From Synergistaceae bacterium (GTDB taxonomy: Bacteria > Synergistota > Synergistia > Synergistales > Synergistaceae): a DNA stretch of 64,000 nt. Below, in pieces: positions 52,901-57,314 of this stretch (the first letter of the stretch is position 1; each line of letters opens with the position of its first letter). Made by a program: the position numbers and the translations under genes. The notes beneath the pieces were generated by a model, which saw nothing but the letters and a program-made list of their open reading frames with translations, searched no databases and was not told where the DNA came from. The stretch covers positions 248,001 through 312,000 of the forward strand of contig JAUNHV010000001.1 of NCBI GenBank assembly GCA_030523725.1, in the 5' to 3' direction.

Positions 52901-53126
52901 GACCCGATCCGGCATTAGACAAATGTATTCCATATGCGCCATCCTTATCGGGAGTGGTGACGGCAATGCTTTCGTAAGGGTCATTTGTTCCCTCGTTAAA
53001 CTCTGTCACTGTGGAATTTGTAATCATTGCATAGGCTGGCACACTCAAAATGCTTTGCCCAAAAATAGATAGCACAAGAATCCACACGGAAGCCTTTATA
53101 AATAGTTTATAATATTCTTCTTTCAT
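34140..53126 (-). CDS. Giant modular autotransporter (type V secretion) of 6328 residues
   Basis: An uninterrupted frame of 18,987 bp. The signal peptide spans residues 1-33, with likely cleavage after AYA. Residues about 34-660 form a distinct N-terminal region with repeated short Gly/Ile/Asn motifs (AYGIHL, AYGMYF, AYGMYM). From about 670 the passenger has six modules whose LY(E/G)AINL motifs fall near residues 669, 1402, 2718, 3865, 5020 and 5682. Each then has a GxTLNG / GDTLxLSNLTV block, an FASGFGVSG-type block and, except in the last, a run of about 58-residue repeats (about 6, 15, 13, 13 and 5 by my count) of the form TVIDGxVxSxxxIANxITIN, then KSLxISAxNVGGxVTNxGTL. This is a parallel beta-helix-like pattern. 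The last 260-270 residues are the beta-barrel translocator, ending in GFRFTL. Mass is on the order of 640 kDa. Probable surface adhesin; the ligand is unknown. It has its own promoter and terminator. Confidence 0.95.
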   Translation of the reverse strand: MKEEYYKLFIKASVWILVLSIFGQSILSVPAYAMITNSTVTEFNEGTNDPYESIAVTTPDKDGAYGIHLSNAGSGQLWFADNPTISAVSTKYLLQSHGAYGMYFYSNNYMDVLDVLLTNKDHNLAAINIDKVTTIEKDPSLSKPEGTEAYGLAAVGSSTTVYTLGATVNISNVKSSLPASNLNDGISVCGVYLNGATLSTEVDTKWHTLGGGGINVSNIEASSKDLWAKAYGIYTVGNVSSLRTASDININGVKAGGTNEAYGMYMSGMEVCTNGSNINISSINPNPKDGPGTGLYLHGKIFTVKLDSSKQSERGGDIVIKDVNNVGMEIKYTTTPSYVIETGGGDIIIDGVNGMQIKTYGTSARGLKTESAKLSLMNAISKEAGALKISNINADTAHGIYSSGDFLVIGNVYVKMDPNKQDNYSLFSDSGKITLGYLEQAAINKTNLEIQLEGNVTAYSTYNSAENNIALANNNSYVHGNFVTEGNGVNKLYLSDGGRWLPVFDSTSHKSTDSVNVTLDKDGVIDVGYDSITDGKESYGREVTATTKRELNFTNLIANNSGGTIKVGTYLDAGISDTITVTSVAAGNNTLNIQIAYDPIFATLATGENIWSGTVDVFTATTGGDTISLVGKPTDYIFGNKIYRYTPTIAQNGNTWQIISLSAEKMVGYSLYEAINLKGGAVTRTPSDYDLETDVALGDGSEAGNLPEGVTSLGTLTEKDTEPRSFAINGNNHTLDGAGNGGIIVNSDDTLIISDLTVKEFNGSFVTNAGTLEFTGTNTMNNSVENNGVMNVTGETTFNSDYGVSGSGSITNTGLFTINVGQLGNTIENNKTLTLTGNGGTLAKDITGSGTTVINGAVVANANIANEITINSGKSLTTLANFLGGDVTVANNGQLYLTGNTLANAISGSGKTIITGAVTSDASIGNEIEIQSLKSLTISASNIGGNTTNLGTLTLLDGTLAKAVTGDGMTVGTTVIDGVVTSNVSIANAITINAEKSLTISAGNVAGIVTNNGALVLTDGTLGRAIGGTGVTTISGNVTSNESIASKTLAINNGSTLNLSASDINVADGVSNYGKLILKDGELKKAVNGAGFTEIDGTVKSNFGIANEITINNEKSLEISASNVGGAVTNAGTLSLLGGGSAQDKVTLAREVTGDGSTVINSGVVISTARIDNALKINENASLIALSNNLAKAVTNDGTLTILGRLVGQNVSASSDKTGTLNLGIGEKSFGTGVEIKNQNVTTSGILRTGAGHIDETDDITLNGGTIDITNVSADDLTEANANVVKVKNFNASQGTNKIVFNVKLTGTGVQEEKEGKAIGDSITVTGTASGRVNVADTKLNISNNLFAKQNFAYLQLFTGENLNGLTLVGEKVTASSELAYLFTADKSQKGRLKIEAMDGYTLYEAINLNTDEAKALPPDTYTLTEDIKLHHKTVESDTSAGIVPDDVTSLGILNAGLPEGGTRHSLTIEGDGHTLNGTDGSTKFGGVVVNSGDTLTLSNLTVKGFDGAFVTVNSDEKGSGTLEFAGTNNMYNSVENNGTMNVTGATTFASGFGVTGTGNITNTGSLTIGASNLGNTITNDGTLNLGAGALSKKVSGSGTTVINGAVTSSESIANTIMINKLKSLQISASNVGGAVTNDGKLTLTGTEGNKLENAVSGIGSTVIDGDIVSNAKIENKITINEGKSLKVSAENVGGIVTNEAGTLKLTGGSDADNEMMLNNIIMGEGNTIIDSGFVKTRKKIQNKITVGNGSAKTALAILADSITHDVLVNKYAQLDLIQGTLTHEISGNGVTAISRGDVKSEAKINTEIYIEPGRKFEISADNVGNTIHNREGTVILSDGTLNKEILDFGSLVIDGDVISDKAITNNITINDGKSLKISVGNIGGVTSDVTNNGTLTLTGKSKLGIGEPLAHRIKGSGKTIIAGNISSIAPAIGKISSEMIINGGKSLQIIASNIDGDIENNGKLEIYAYTTLLTNDSINNAITGSGTTSIKAKLTAKKEISTPKINIEDGELKISAGNVGGVVAISKNKKLVLTGGILRKEVSGSGTTEIDGSVISNASIKTKISINSGKSLSSLANYIGGTVSNSGTLTLTGDTLSHEVSGDGTTEIDGSVISNASIKTKISINSGKSLSSLANYIGGTVSNNGTLTLTGDTLNNAVSGSGKTVIDGTVTFNANVANAITINSGKSLTSSANYIGGIVANNEKLTLTGGTLNNAVAGSGSTVIGNGYVLSNALINNSINLSVAQSSLEISADNIGAGKAVTGVGNLYLTGGTLTTQGIGTQATGENVKTHITGNVVSNEKIYGQSLSISDSPSALLAISAENICISDSLVTNNGTLNLTGGTLAKAVNGSGTTEIDGAVTFNANVANAITVNDGKSLTSSANYLGVTVSNSGTLTLTGDTLNNAVSGSGETVIDGTVTFDANVANAITINGGKSLTSSANYIGRTVSNSGNLTLGDGTLKNAVNGSGETVIDGDVTSTASISNAITINSDKTLTISAENVGANVTNDGTLTLFGEQLSKNVTATNRGTLNLTLGEKTFADGITLTNQDICVTSLGILKAGKDHINTTDNVTLKNGTIDITNGSAIALTEHNANVVEINDFSAKDGTNRIVFNTKVSKTLGTAKAISDSIKVAGTVTAGSTLNIAATRANIANAGTFGVGDEAIIDLFVPAETGNISNLKIVGKSVTASADLSYVFSAVEGAGNEGKVKINAEEGCTLYEAINLNTPRTEYNLPTTYSLTADTTLGTDGAGVLPEGATSLGTLNDGLPDEKTRETFTILGNGKVLSGNAKQYGGITVNEGDTLILSDLTVKEFKDNVFLTNAGTLEFNDTNTMESSVINNGAMNVTGATTFASGFGVSGDGVITNTSSLTIGASNLGNETTNNGTLTLKDGTLESAVSGDGQTIIDGAVTSNKLIANAITISSSNSLGISANNIGGRVTNEAGTLTLSDGTLNYAVSGAGSTVVDGYVIANTRIANAITVNEGKSLKISAGHVAGDVTNSGTLTLSGGILKHTVTGNNTNSSTVIDGIVISTANIDDKITINTDKRLVISADKVGGDFTVTNNGKLSLLDGTLGNAVEGSGETIIAGDVISNEIIENEITINSGKSLNISADNIGGDVTNKGTLTLEGDTLSRNVSGNGSTVIAGAVMSDASIGNTITIAGSNSLTISASSIGGVVTNDAGTLTLSNGELAYAVKGNGSTKIDGDIISSAIIGNTITINNGKSLTISANYVGNTVTNEAGTLTLTDGTLAKAVSGNGSTIIDGTVTSDKNIANKITINATKSLAISAGNVDGAVTNDGTLILSGGSLAKTVSGSGVTIIDGAVTSDKNIANKITINSEKSLKISANNVGGVVTNDGMLTLLGGTLANEISGNGETVINGVVTSDENIANAIEIKGSNSLKISANNIGGIVTNTAGTLTLSDGKLRNAVTGTGRTVINGDVISTKSIANAITILAEDATAGTPAGALTISASDVAGDVTNNATLTLKTGTLNKVINGGGSTVVVGTVRSTASIANAIKIYDRGSLEILADNVDGDVVNNGTLTLLDGILTQKIEGNGTTVIDGVNVVSTAAKIANEITINSGKTLYISANDIGGDVTNNGTLRLSGADAEILNNTVTGNGATVIDGTIVARKSIENAITVSSDNSLTISAENVGGDVTNDGTLNLTGKMLSYDVFASENKRGTLKFVGGEKSFDKGVKVTNQDIEVSARGKLNTGAGDDGTGQWHLNATDNVTLKNGTINITNGSAEEAGNVVKINSFTADKGINKIVFNTILSTDATKVKSDSINVAGNVTIPSNVKIDITSANIYNDGSFTMGSGADISLFTGNVTGLTLVGGLVVESPDIAYNFTTTDTAGQLHIQATEGCTLYGAINLTLEPLKANPPTVYSFTDDVILGVDAVGYIPSNETSLGTLNGDPAVTTTRDTFTINGNGHTLNGAGYGGVEVNNGDTLTLSNLTVTGFNGDFVTNAGTVEFAGTNNMFASVKNNGKMTVTGTVVFNSGFGISGIGSIENSGSMAIEANGLGADIANITNDAKFVLYGTGSLAKEINGIGQTIIGGDITSNVAINNSILINSNRSLTIAADNIGGTVINDGILILTGNNKKLAHEVDGEGKTVISGNITSTVLITNTMTINDAKSLKISASNVCGSVVNNAGTLILTDGTLNHTVMQTQKTGTGHTVIAGDVLSNAIIANAIRIQNSKSLEISASKVGGEVTVEDGARLTLSNGNLIKNISGNGSTIIAGSVASVASIATKNLAINSDSSLETAADNIQTTKAVANKGTLTITGGTSADLPATLMSGVDGNGLTVIAGNVTASKAINNEISIKEGKSLAISATNVGNVVINDGTLILTGDNKTLNHEVSGYGETVIAGSVTSDALIANVIKITQNNSLAIAAGNVGGAITNNGTLTLGKGLLKNAVNGNGTTEIDGTVVSSTKIANAVTINNNKSLAISASNVDGDVTNEAGKLILSDGTLEKNIIGAGNIIITGDVAANGAITNQIAILSNKSLTISAGNVYGTIANDGILTLFGTGTLGKAINGGGSTIINGAVSSTVSIANTITINNTRSLVISASNVGGVVTNEGTLTLADGTLTNAVTGSGKTVIDGDVESSAKIANTIAINAAKSLATSANNVGGDVTNDGTLTLSKGMLEKTINGSGLTVIDGNVVSTAKITNDVTVNEDKSLDISAGNLNGDVTNYGALVLSDGTLVNTVTGNGVTEIVGDVKSDASIANQIRIRTNKSLEISASNVSGDVTNEGTLKLFQGTLKNALTGSGETLITEAVVSAANIATNKITISDSGSLVSLAKNLGSAVTNDGILDLIGTQIGQNVSASIGKRGNLHLGIGVKSFKYGVTVSDQDIVTMGTLRTGKGHLNETDSVTLIGGTIDISEGSARTAGNIVTVKNFTALTDEINEASKKNEANKIMFNTKLYRDGNEGAAINDSIDITGTALGTMKFASLRSSIYNDGTFKINDEADIDLFTGNVSNLTLIGGTVVNGTDIAYRFAAIEGEGNEGKLHVKALEGCTLYGAINLSKDTWMRDDPPLTYVFLKDVTLGKSTEGILPVGATSLGTLTRNGQEARDFTIDGGGYTLNGASFGGVKVNEGDTLRLSNLTVTGFEGASVMNAGAVEFADTINMQNSVVNDGIMTVTGTTTFASGFGVSGNGSILNTGSLTIEANELNNTVTNNGTLTLFGTGTLEKAINGDGSTIIDGAVTFTASIANTITINNTRSLVISASNVGGVVTNEGTLTLADGTLTNAVTGSGKTVIDGDVESSAKIANTIAINAAKSLATSANNVGGDVTNDGTLTLSKGMLEKTINGSGLTVIDGNVVSTAKITNDVTVNEDKSLDISAGNLNGDVTNYGALVLSDGTLVNTVTGNGVTEIVGDVKSDASIANQIRIRTNKSLEISASNVSGDVTNEGTLKLFQGTLKNALTGSGETLITEAVVSAANIATNKITISDSGSLVSLAKNLGSAVTNDGILDLIGTQIGQNVSASIGKRGNLHLGIGVKSFKYGVTVSDQDIVTMGTLRTGKGHLNETDSVTLIGGTIDISEGSARTAGNIVTVKNFTALTDEINEASKKNEANKIMFNTKLYRDGNEGAAINDSIDITGTALGTMKFASLRSSIYNDGTFKINDEADIDLFTGNVSNLTLIGGTVVNGTDIAYRFAAIEGEGNEGKLHVKALEGCTLYGAINLSKDTWMRDDPPLTYVFLKDVTLGKSTEGILPVGATSLGTLTRNGQEARDFTIDGGGYTLNGASFGGVKVNEGDTLRLSNLTVTGFEGASVMNAGAVEFADTINMQNSVVNDGIMTVTGTTTFASGFGVSGNGSILNTGSLTIEANELNNTVTNDGTLTLNGGTLTKLVKSSMPTENGDVQLKSMYGVTLDAQLSNQNIIAAQGYSRITQESYMADNDLTFNGGGFDFQDNKVISYVVRNINLLADGYLKLDVDLAAKKMDNFDDSVPVTIGNNGKLHITALTLLTEASGDVTKVLFTSNKALASAVSYDGDTRNLHVASHTQAYMAGYDKEKGEFTFTKVKGAEASETTMSLSDTVNAINLAWLESVNNLQKRLGDLRSGEESNTGWMRFQRSLDDLNMGRKLNVSGNLYQIGYDVALKNDTTSRGYLGLSFEHMDGNQSFKIGGGDLESTSLGVYYTKIYNTGHYFDFILRYGKYDSDTTSYDTGIVTKLDYAMNGVTLSGEYGYRANLGKNGFYLEPQVELIYGYLSGAKKTSSAAYVADIDSTNHFITRWGIALGQRVSNINYYLNVNYYHDFAGSASVTYGDASYKQDGAHNWWEVSLGGGWQMGKASYFYAELVKHYKDISNSVNFNLGFRFTL
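35601..37491. repeat. Tandem module copy A, identical to 37587-39477
   Basis: A 1891-bp block inside the autotransporter gene that reappears exactly 1986 bp further on (662 codons). I found no difference on reading through both copies. The first mismatches are at 35600/37586 on one side and 37492/39478 on the other. It covers the sixth module's LYGAINL block and the preceding five 58-residue repeats with their spacer. Confidence 0.92.
37587..39477. repeat. Tandem module copy B, identical to 35601-37491
   Basis: Second copy of the 1891-bp block, containing the fifth module. About 95 bp of diverged sequence (37492-37586) separates the copies and completes the 1986-bp period. In-frame duplication keeps the gene open. 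Confidence 0.92.
46667..47014. repeat. Two tandem 174-bp units (58 residues each)
   Basis: 46667-46840 and 46841-47014 are almost identical, with only a few differences (for example ATTG/ACTG near 46694/46868 and a diverged last 25 bases). They give two consecutive copies of a unit containing EIDGSVISNASIKTKISIN and SLSSLANYIGGTVSN, and define the 58-residue period of the passenger. Confidence 0.88.
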
Positions 53127-53194
53127 TTTATTTTTTAGTCCCCTTCTCTTTTAAATTTGTACAAAAACATAAGTACCTAAGGATAACACTGATA

Positions 53195-53223
53195 ATAATA
53201 ATGTAACCCCATATTGTTGTCAA
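53195..53223 (-). promoter_or_regulatory. Promoter of the giant autotransporter gene
   Basis: Minus strand TTGACA (53218-53223), 17-bp spacer, TATTAT (53195-53200). Predicted leader of about 60 bases before the ATG at 53126. Confidence 0.8.
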
Positions 53224-53416
53224 TAAAAATGCAAGATTTTATTGAGATTAATGGATTATTTTAACAAGTAATGTTTATTGAAGGTCAAATAAGCTAAAAG
53301 TAAAAACTTTTCCTGAGACGTCCAGATTGTAGGCACTTATTTTTTTATTCTCTTATTCTCTGTAGTGCACTACTAAATCGTAAAAATGCATACCATACAC
53401 TTTCTCTTTAACCATC

Positions 53417-53446
53417 TTGACAAAGATTTATATATAGATAAAATCT
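53417..53446 (+). promoter_or_regulatory. feoAB promoter with an A/T-rich dyad over the -10
   Basis: TTGACA (53417-53422), 16-bp spacer, TAAAAT (53439-53444). An imperfect inverted repeat, AGATTT at 53425-53430 with AAATCT at 53441-53446, covers the spacer and -10, the place expected for an iron repressor. It does not closely match a classical Fur box, so regulator identity is open. Confidence 0.7.
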
Positions 53447-53474
53447 ATACTTGATGATACTAGGGTGAAGTGGA

Positions 53475-53720
53475 GTGATTAACTTGATTTCGACATTAGC
53501 AGATGCTAAGGTGGGGCAAACGGTAAGGGTAAAGAAAATACTTGGTCAAGGAGCATTACGAAGACGCATTATGGATATGGGAATAACAAAGGGAGTTTGC
53601 ATCACAGTAAGGAAATTAGCTCCTCTAGGTGATCCAATGCAACTCACGTTACGCGGATATGAATTAACACTAAGACATGAAAACGCCAGCTTAATTGAAA
53701 CAGAAATTTGCTTTCAGTAA
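53475..53720 (+). CDS. feoA: FeoA, ferrous iron transport accessory protein
   Basis: A small SH3-like cytoplasmic protein that supports FeoB. The 81-residue frame begins with GTG at 53475. A TTG at 53484 with GGAGTGA 6 bases upstream is an equally credible start giving 78 residues. Core motifs are VGQTVRVKKI, RRRIMDMGITKGVCITV and APLGDPMQLTLRGYELTLR, matching the FeoA family. It lies 41 bp before the chosen feoB start. Confidence 0.93.
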   Translation: MINLISTLADAKVGQTVRVKKILGQGALRRRIMDMGITKGVCITVRKLAPLGDPMQLTLRGYELTLRHENASLIETEICFQ

Positions 53721-53761
53721 TTTAACGATGGCTACAAGTTTTGTATTTAAGGAGAAAAGAA

Positions 53762-55867
53762 ATGGCATTACGAATTGCTCTTATAGGTAACCCAAATTCA
53801 GGCAAAACTACCTTGTTTAATCTTCTTACTGGTGAAAATCAATACGTAGGTAATTGGCCTGGCGTAACAGTAGAAAAAAAAGAGGGTAAACTCCGTGACA
53901 AAGAAAATATCACCATAACAGATTTACCTGGAATTTACTCCTTGTCACCCTATTCTCCAGAGGAAATCGTAGCAAGGAATTTTTTACTAGATGAAAATCC
54001 TGATGTAATTTTGAATATCGTTGATGGCACCAATTTAGAACGCAATTTATATTTAACAACTCAATTATTAGAGCTTGGTATTCCTGTGGTAATTGCCGTT
54101 AATATGTTCGAATTGGTTCGCAAGCGTGGCGACAAAATCGATTTTACACTTTTGTCCCAAAGATTAGGATGCAGAGTAATTCCTATTTCTGCTATTACTG
54201 GTGAAGGTGTTAATAAAGTGGCTGATGCAGCTATTTTGGCAACCCACGAATCAAGACAAGTTATAAATATGCACCCCTTCTGTGGAATAGTTGAACATGC
54301 CCTTGCACATATAGAGGAAGCTGTCTTAAAAGAAATACCTCTCAATCTTCAAAGATGGTATTCAATTAAAATTTTTGAGCGTGATATGTATGTGTTGGAA
54401 AAACTTAACATTAGCAAAGACGCCCTAAATTCACTTGAGACATCTATTCGAGAAGCAGAAAAGGAGCTAGATGACTCAACTGAGGGCATTATAGCCAATG
54501 AAAGATATCAATTTATAGACCAAATCAAGCAGGGAGCATATCAAAGATCAGCTTACTATGACATGACCCCGTCAAATAAAATCGACAAACTCCTCACAAA
54601 TCGCTTCTTAGCATTGCCTATTTTTGCATTAATAATGTTTTTTGTGTATTACATTTCCATTTCACTAGTTGGTGGATGGACAACGAAATGGATCAATGCT
54701 ACTCTGTTAGGAAAGGGGGCTTATTTGGGGAGTCACTGGATTCAAGGTTTGCCTCTAGTATTAAGTAATTTATTTACGAAATGGAACGTATCTGCCATAT
54801 TGTCTGATTTAGTTATAAAAGGAATTTTAGCAGGGTGTGGTGCTGTTCTTAGTTTTTTACCACAAATGTTTACACTCTTCGTCTGTATTACTTTTTTAGA
54901 AGATTGCGGCTATATGTCTCGCATTGCTTTTATTTTGGACAAATTGTTTAGAAAATTTGGATTGTCAGGCAAATCATTTATTCCTTTTCTTGTCGCATCT
55001 GGTTGTGGTGTTCCAGGAATTATGGCAACTAGGACGATAGAAAATGAGAATGATAGAAGGCTGACTATTATCACCACAACATTCATCCCCTGTGGAGCAA
55101 AACTTCCCATGATTGCTTTGATATCTGCAACTCTATTTGGAGGCTCAGCCTTGGTAGCACTTTCTGCCTATTTAGTGGGAATTCTGGCAATCATAATTTC
55201 CGGTTTTATATTAAAAAAATCAAAAAGTTTTTCTGGCAATGTGGCTCCTTTTGTCATGGAACTTCCAGATTATCGTTTACCACGTTTCTTAAATCTATGG
55301 AGAACAGTTTTAGACAGGACATTGTCATATATCAAAAAGGCAGGAAGCATCATTCTAATTTCTTCCATTTTACTTTGGTTAGGGACAAAATTCTCAGGTG
55401 GTTCAAATGGAATTGCATACACACCCAATTTAGCTCTTGAAAAAAGTCTGTTGGGACGCCTTGCATCTTACTTCCTCTTCCTATTTAAGCCTTTGGGTTT
55501 TGGAAATGTGAGGGCTGTAATTGCAACGATCATGGGACTCATTGCTAAGGAAGAAATTGTTGCAGTTTTTGGTGTATTGGACATTGCAAACATGTCAATG
55601 CTCGCTGGTTATTCGTTCTTAATTTTCAATTTGCTCTGTGCTCCTTGCGTTGCGGCAATGGCAGCAATAAAAAAAGAAATGTATAGTTGGAAATGGACAT
55701 TATTTGCTATCTCATATCAATGTGTCTTTGCATATTGTGTTTCCCTTATAATCTTTCAGCTTGGGAAATTTTACTCAGGAGCTAGGGCAAACCCACTTGG
55801 AGTAACTGTATCAGCAGTAATTTTGGGAATTTTAACCTATTGGTTATCCAAAGAGAGGAACAAATAA
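53762..55867 (+). CDS. feoB: FeoB, ferrous iron transporter
   Basis: Fe(II) uptake through the inner membrane. 701 residues from the ATG at 53762, which has AAGGAG 7 bases upstream. The N-terminal G domain has G1 GNPNSGKTTLFN (9-20), VGNWPGVTVEKKEG (switch), G3 DLPGIYSLSPYSPEE and a G4 of NMFE (114-117) in place of the usual NxxD, so the Asp that normally contacts guanine is Glu. A helical spacer and two membrane gate regions follow, with the conserved LVASGCGVPGIMATRTI and FIPCGAKLPMIALI motifs. The next gene encodes a Cys-rich partner. Confidence 0.96.
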   Translation: MALRIALIGNPNSGKTTLFNLLTGENQYVGNWPGVTVEKKEGKLRDKENITITDLPGIYSLSPYSPEEIVARNFLLDENPDVILNIVDGTNLERNLYLTTQLLELGIPVVIAVNMFELVRKRGDKIDFTLLSQRLGCRVIPISAITGEGVNKVADAAILATHESRQVINMHPFCGIVEHALAHIEEAVLKEIPLNLQRWYSIKIFERDMYVLEKLNISKDALNSLETSIREAEKELDDSTEGIIANERYQFIDQIKQGAYQRSAYYDMTPSNKIDKLLTNRFLALPIFALIMFFVYYISISLVGGWTTKWINATLLGKGAYLGSHWIQGLPLVLSNLFTKWNVSAILSDLVIKGILAGCGAVLSFLPQMFTLFVCITFLEDCGYMSRIAFILDKLFRKFGLSGKSFIPFLVASGCGVPGIMATRTIENENDRRLTIITTTFIPCGAKLPMIALISATLFGGSALVALSAYLVGILAIIISGFILKKSKSFSGNVAPFVMELPDYRLPRFLNLWRTVLDRTLSYIKKAGSIILISSILLWLGTKFSGGSNGIAYTPNLALEKSLLGRLASYFLFLFKPLGFGNVRAVIATIMGLIAKEEIVAVFGVLDIANMSMLAGYSFLIFNLLCAPCVAAMAAIKKEMYSWKWTLFAISYQCVFAYCVSLIIFQLGKFYSGARANPLGVTVSAVILGILTYWLSKERNK

Positions 55868-55869
55868 TA

Positions 55870-56067
55870 ATGACTCTTATAACACAAAACTTGGGCAACA
55901 TTATTGTTGGCTCTTTAGTTGTACTAATTTTGGCTATTGCACTGCGAAATATTATAAAAAATTTCGGACATTGCAACTGTCATTGTGCTGACTGTCCAAA
56001 GGAAATTGCAAAGGATTGCCATTGTTGCATAAAAAGTAAGGTAGATACAAAAAAGGTTGAGGAATAA
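55870..56067 (+). CDS. FeoB-associated Cys-rich membrane protein
   Basis: 65 residues from the ATG at 55870. One transmembrane helix (about 9-29) is followed by a short tail with seven cysteines in about 20 residues (HCNCHCADC, then DCHCC) and a Lys-rich end. This matches the small FeoB-associated Cys-rich family found downstream of feoB in Firmicutes, where FeoC is missing. A metal- or redox-sensing role is inferred. The stop codon lies inside the terminator hairpin. Confidence 0.85.
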   Translation: MTLITQNLGNIIVGSLVVLILAIALRNIIKNFGHCNCHCADCPKEIAKDCHCCIKSKVDTKKVEE

Positions 56068-56086
56068 TCCTCAACCTTTTTATTTT
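56051..56086 (+). terminator. Bidirectional terminator between the feo operon and plsY
   Basis: A perfect 13-bp stem AAAAGGTTGAGGA (56051-56063) with its complement (56068-56080) and a 4-base loop, flanked by A and T runs that serve both strands. Confidence 0.9.
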
Positions 56087-56096
56087 ACACGGATTT

Positions 56097-56711
56097 TTAT
56101 TTGAACAATCTTATATTAACCTTGAGCTCCGTTCCTTTTGAGACACGAATTAAATTTTCCTTGTGACGAATGATAGTAAGCAATGTTAGAAAAATTATTG
56201 CCCAAATATATGGCAAGGGCATATTAAAATGCCAAGCAAAGAAAGCCATAGACGCTATCGCAATAATTGAAGCAATAGAAACATAACCAGTTACAAACAT
56301 TACCAAAAACCAAACAACACCAGCATAAAGTGCCACCCAAAGATTAAAGAAATTATAGAAAGCTACTACTCCAAATGTTGTAGATACACCTTTGCCTCCT
56401 TTGAATGAGAGCCACACAGGATAATTATGCCCGAAAACAGAAGCAACACCAATTGTTGCAAGAAGAATAACACTATCAACAAAATGAGAAGCAAGCAAAA
56501 CAACTAAGCCACCCTTTAGCATATCCGTTAATGAGACAAATATTCCCCAAGATTTTCCCATTAACCTACTAATATTTGTTGCACCAATGTTTTTACTGCC
56601 AAATTCACGTATATCTTGTTTGGCAAAAATTTTAGCAACCACATACCCTGTTGGCATACTACCAGCCATATATGCAAGAAAAATCCAAAAACAAGCATGT
56701 AAAATTGTCAT
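56097..56711 (-). CDS. plsY: Acyl-phosphate glycerol-3-phosphate acyltransferase
   Basis: First step of phospholipid synthesis in the inner membrane. 204 residues with five hydrophobic segments and the three PlsY motifs: GSMPTGYVVAKI, REFGSKNIGATNISRLMGK, and FGHNYPVWLSFKGGKGVST. It follows pgsA by 12 bp, so one transcript makes enzymes for the start and a late branch of the pathway that also uses CdsA (558-1439). Confidence 0.95.
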   Translation of the reverse strand: MTILHACFWIFLAYMAGSMPTGYVVAKIFAKQDIREFGSKNIGATNISRLMGKSWGIFVSLTDMLKGGLVVLLASHFVDSVILLATIGVASVFGHNYPVWLSFKGGKGVSTTFGVVAFYNFFNLWVALYAGVVWFLVMFVTGYVSIASIIAIASMAFFAWHFNMPLPYIWAIIFLTLLTIIRHKENLIRVSKGTELKVNIRLFK

Positions 56712-56723
56712 TATAATTTTCCT

Positions 56724-57287
56724 CTATTTTGAAATAACATCTAACCCGTTGATAAGATATTCAATGCCACTCCACACAGTCAAGATGACAGAGATCCACA
56801 TAACCGTCATTGCAAATGGCATCTCCAACATAAGCATAATTATGCCAACCAGCTGTGTAATAGTTTTCAGCTTTCCTCCACGCGACGCGGCAATCACAAC
56901 GCCCTCCGATGCTGCTACCATTCGTAAACCTGAAACAATAAATTCACGAGTAATAATTATAACAACAGGTATTGAAGGGAAAAGTCCCAATTCAACCATC
57001 GTTATCAATACAGCAATAACTAAAATTTTATCTGCCAAGGGATCCAGGAATTTTCCAAAATTTGTAATCTGGTTGTTTTTGCGTGCAAGGTATCCGTCAA
57101 TAGCATCCGTCAAGGACGCTATTGCAAAAATAGCTACAGCAATTAAGTCACCAACATGAAAACCACAAAAATTACCAAATTGTGTACGCAAAGTTAAAAA
57201 AACAATAACAATCGGCACAAGAAAAACACGTAAAAGTGTTAAAATATTTGGTAGATTCCAAATTTTATTTTTCTTCAATGGCTTCAT
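56724..57287 (-). CDS. pgsA: CDP-diacylglycerol-glycerol-3-phosphate 3-phosphatidyltransferase
   Basis: Makes phosphatidylglycerol phosphate. 187 residues with the CDP-alcohol phosphotransferase signature (DGx2ARx8Gx3Dx3D) in DAIDGYLARKNN then FGKFLDPLADK (about residues 63-89), and LPNILTLLRVFLVP at the N-terminus. It starts 27 bp after the 3' end of tRNA-Arg, with no terminator between, so the tRNA and pgsA are probably on one precursor. Confidence 0.92.
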   Translation of the reverse strand: MKPLKKNKIWNLPNILTLLRVFLVPIVIVFLTLRTQFGNFCGFHVGDLIAVAIFAIASLTDAIDGYLARKNNQITNFGKFLDPLADKILVIAVLITMVELGLFPSIPVVIIITREFIVSGLRMVAASEGVVIAASRGGKLKTITQLVGIIMLMLEMPFAMTVMWISVILTVWSGIEYLINGLDVISK

Positions 57288-57314
57288 AAAACAATATCCT
57301 CATAAAAAATTAAA

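Larger units (their letters stand above)
53127..53474. other. 348-bp divergent intergenic region between the autotransporter and feoA
   Basis: Holds the two outward promoters listed separately. A purine-rich AAGGGG lies 13 bases upstream of the autotransporter ATG, a little far for a ribosome-binding site. I see nothing recognisable in 53224-53416; it is A/T-rich, with no open frame or strong hairpin. Confidence 0.7.

Noticed and set aside
53425-53446. Classical Fur box in front of feoA
   Set aside because: The dyad is A/T-rich and only AGATTT/AAATCT pairs well; it does not resemble the GATAAT-based consensus closely enough to name the regulator.
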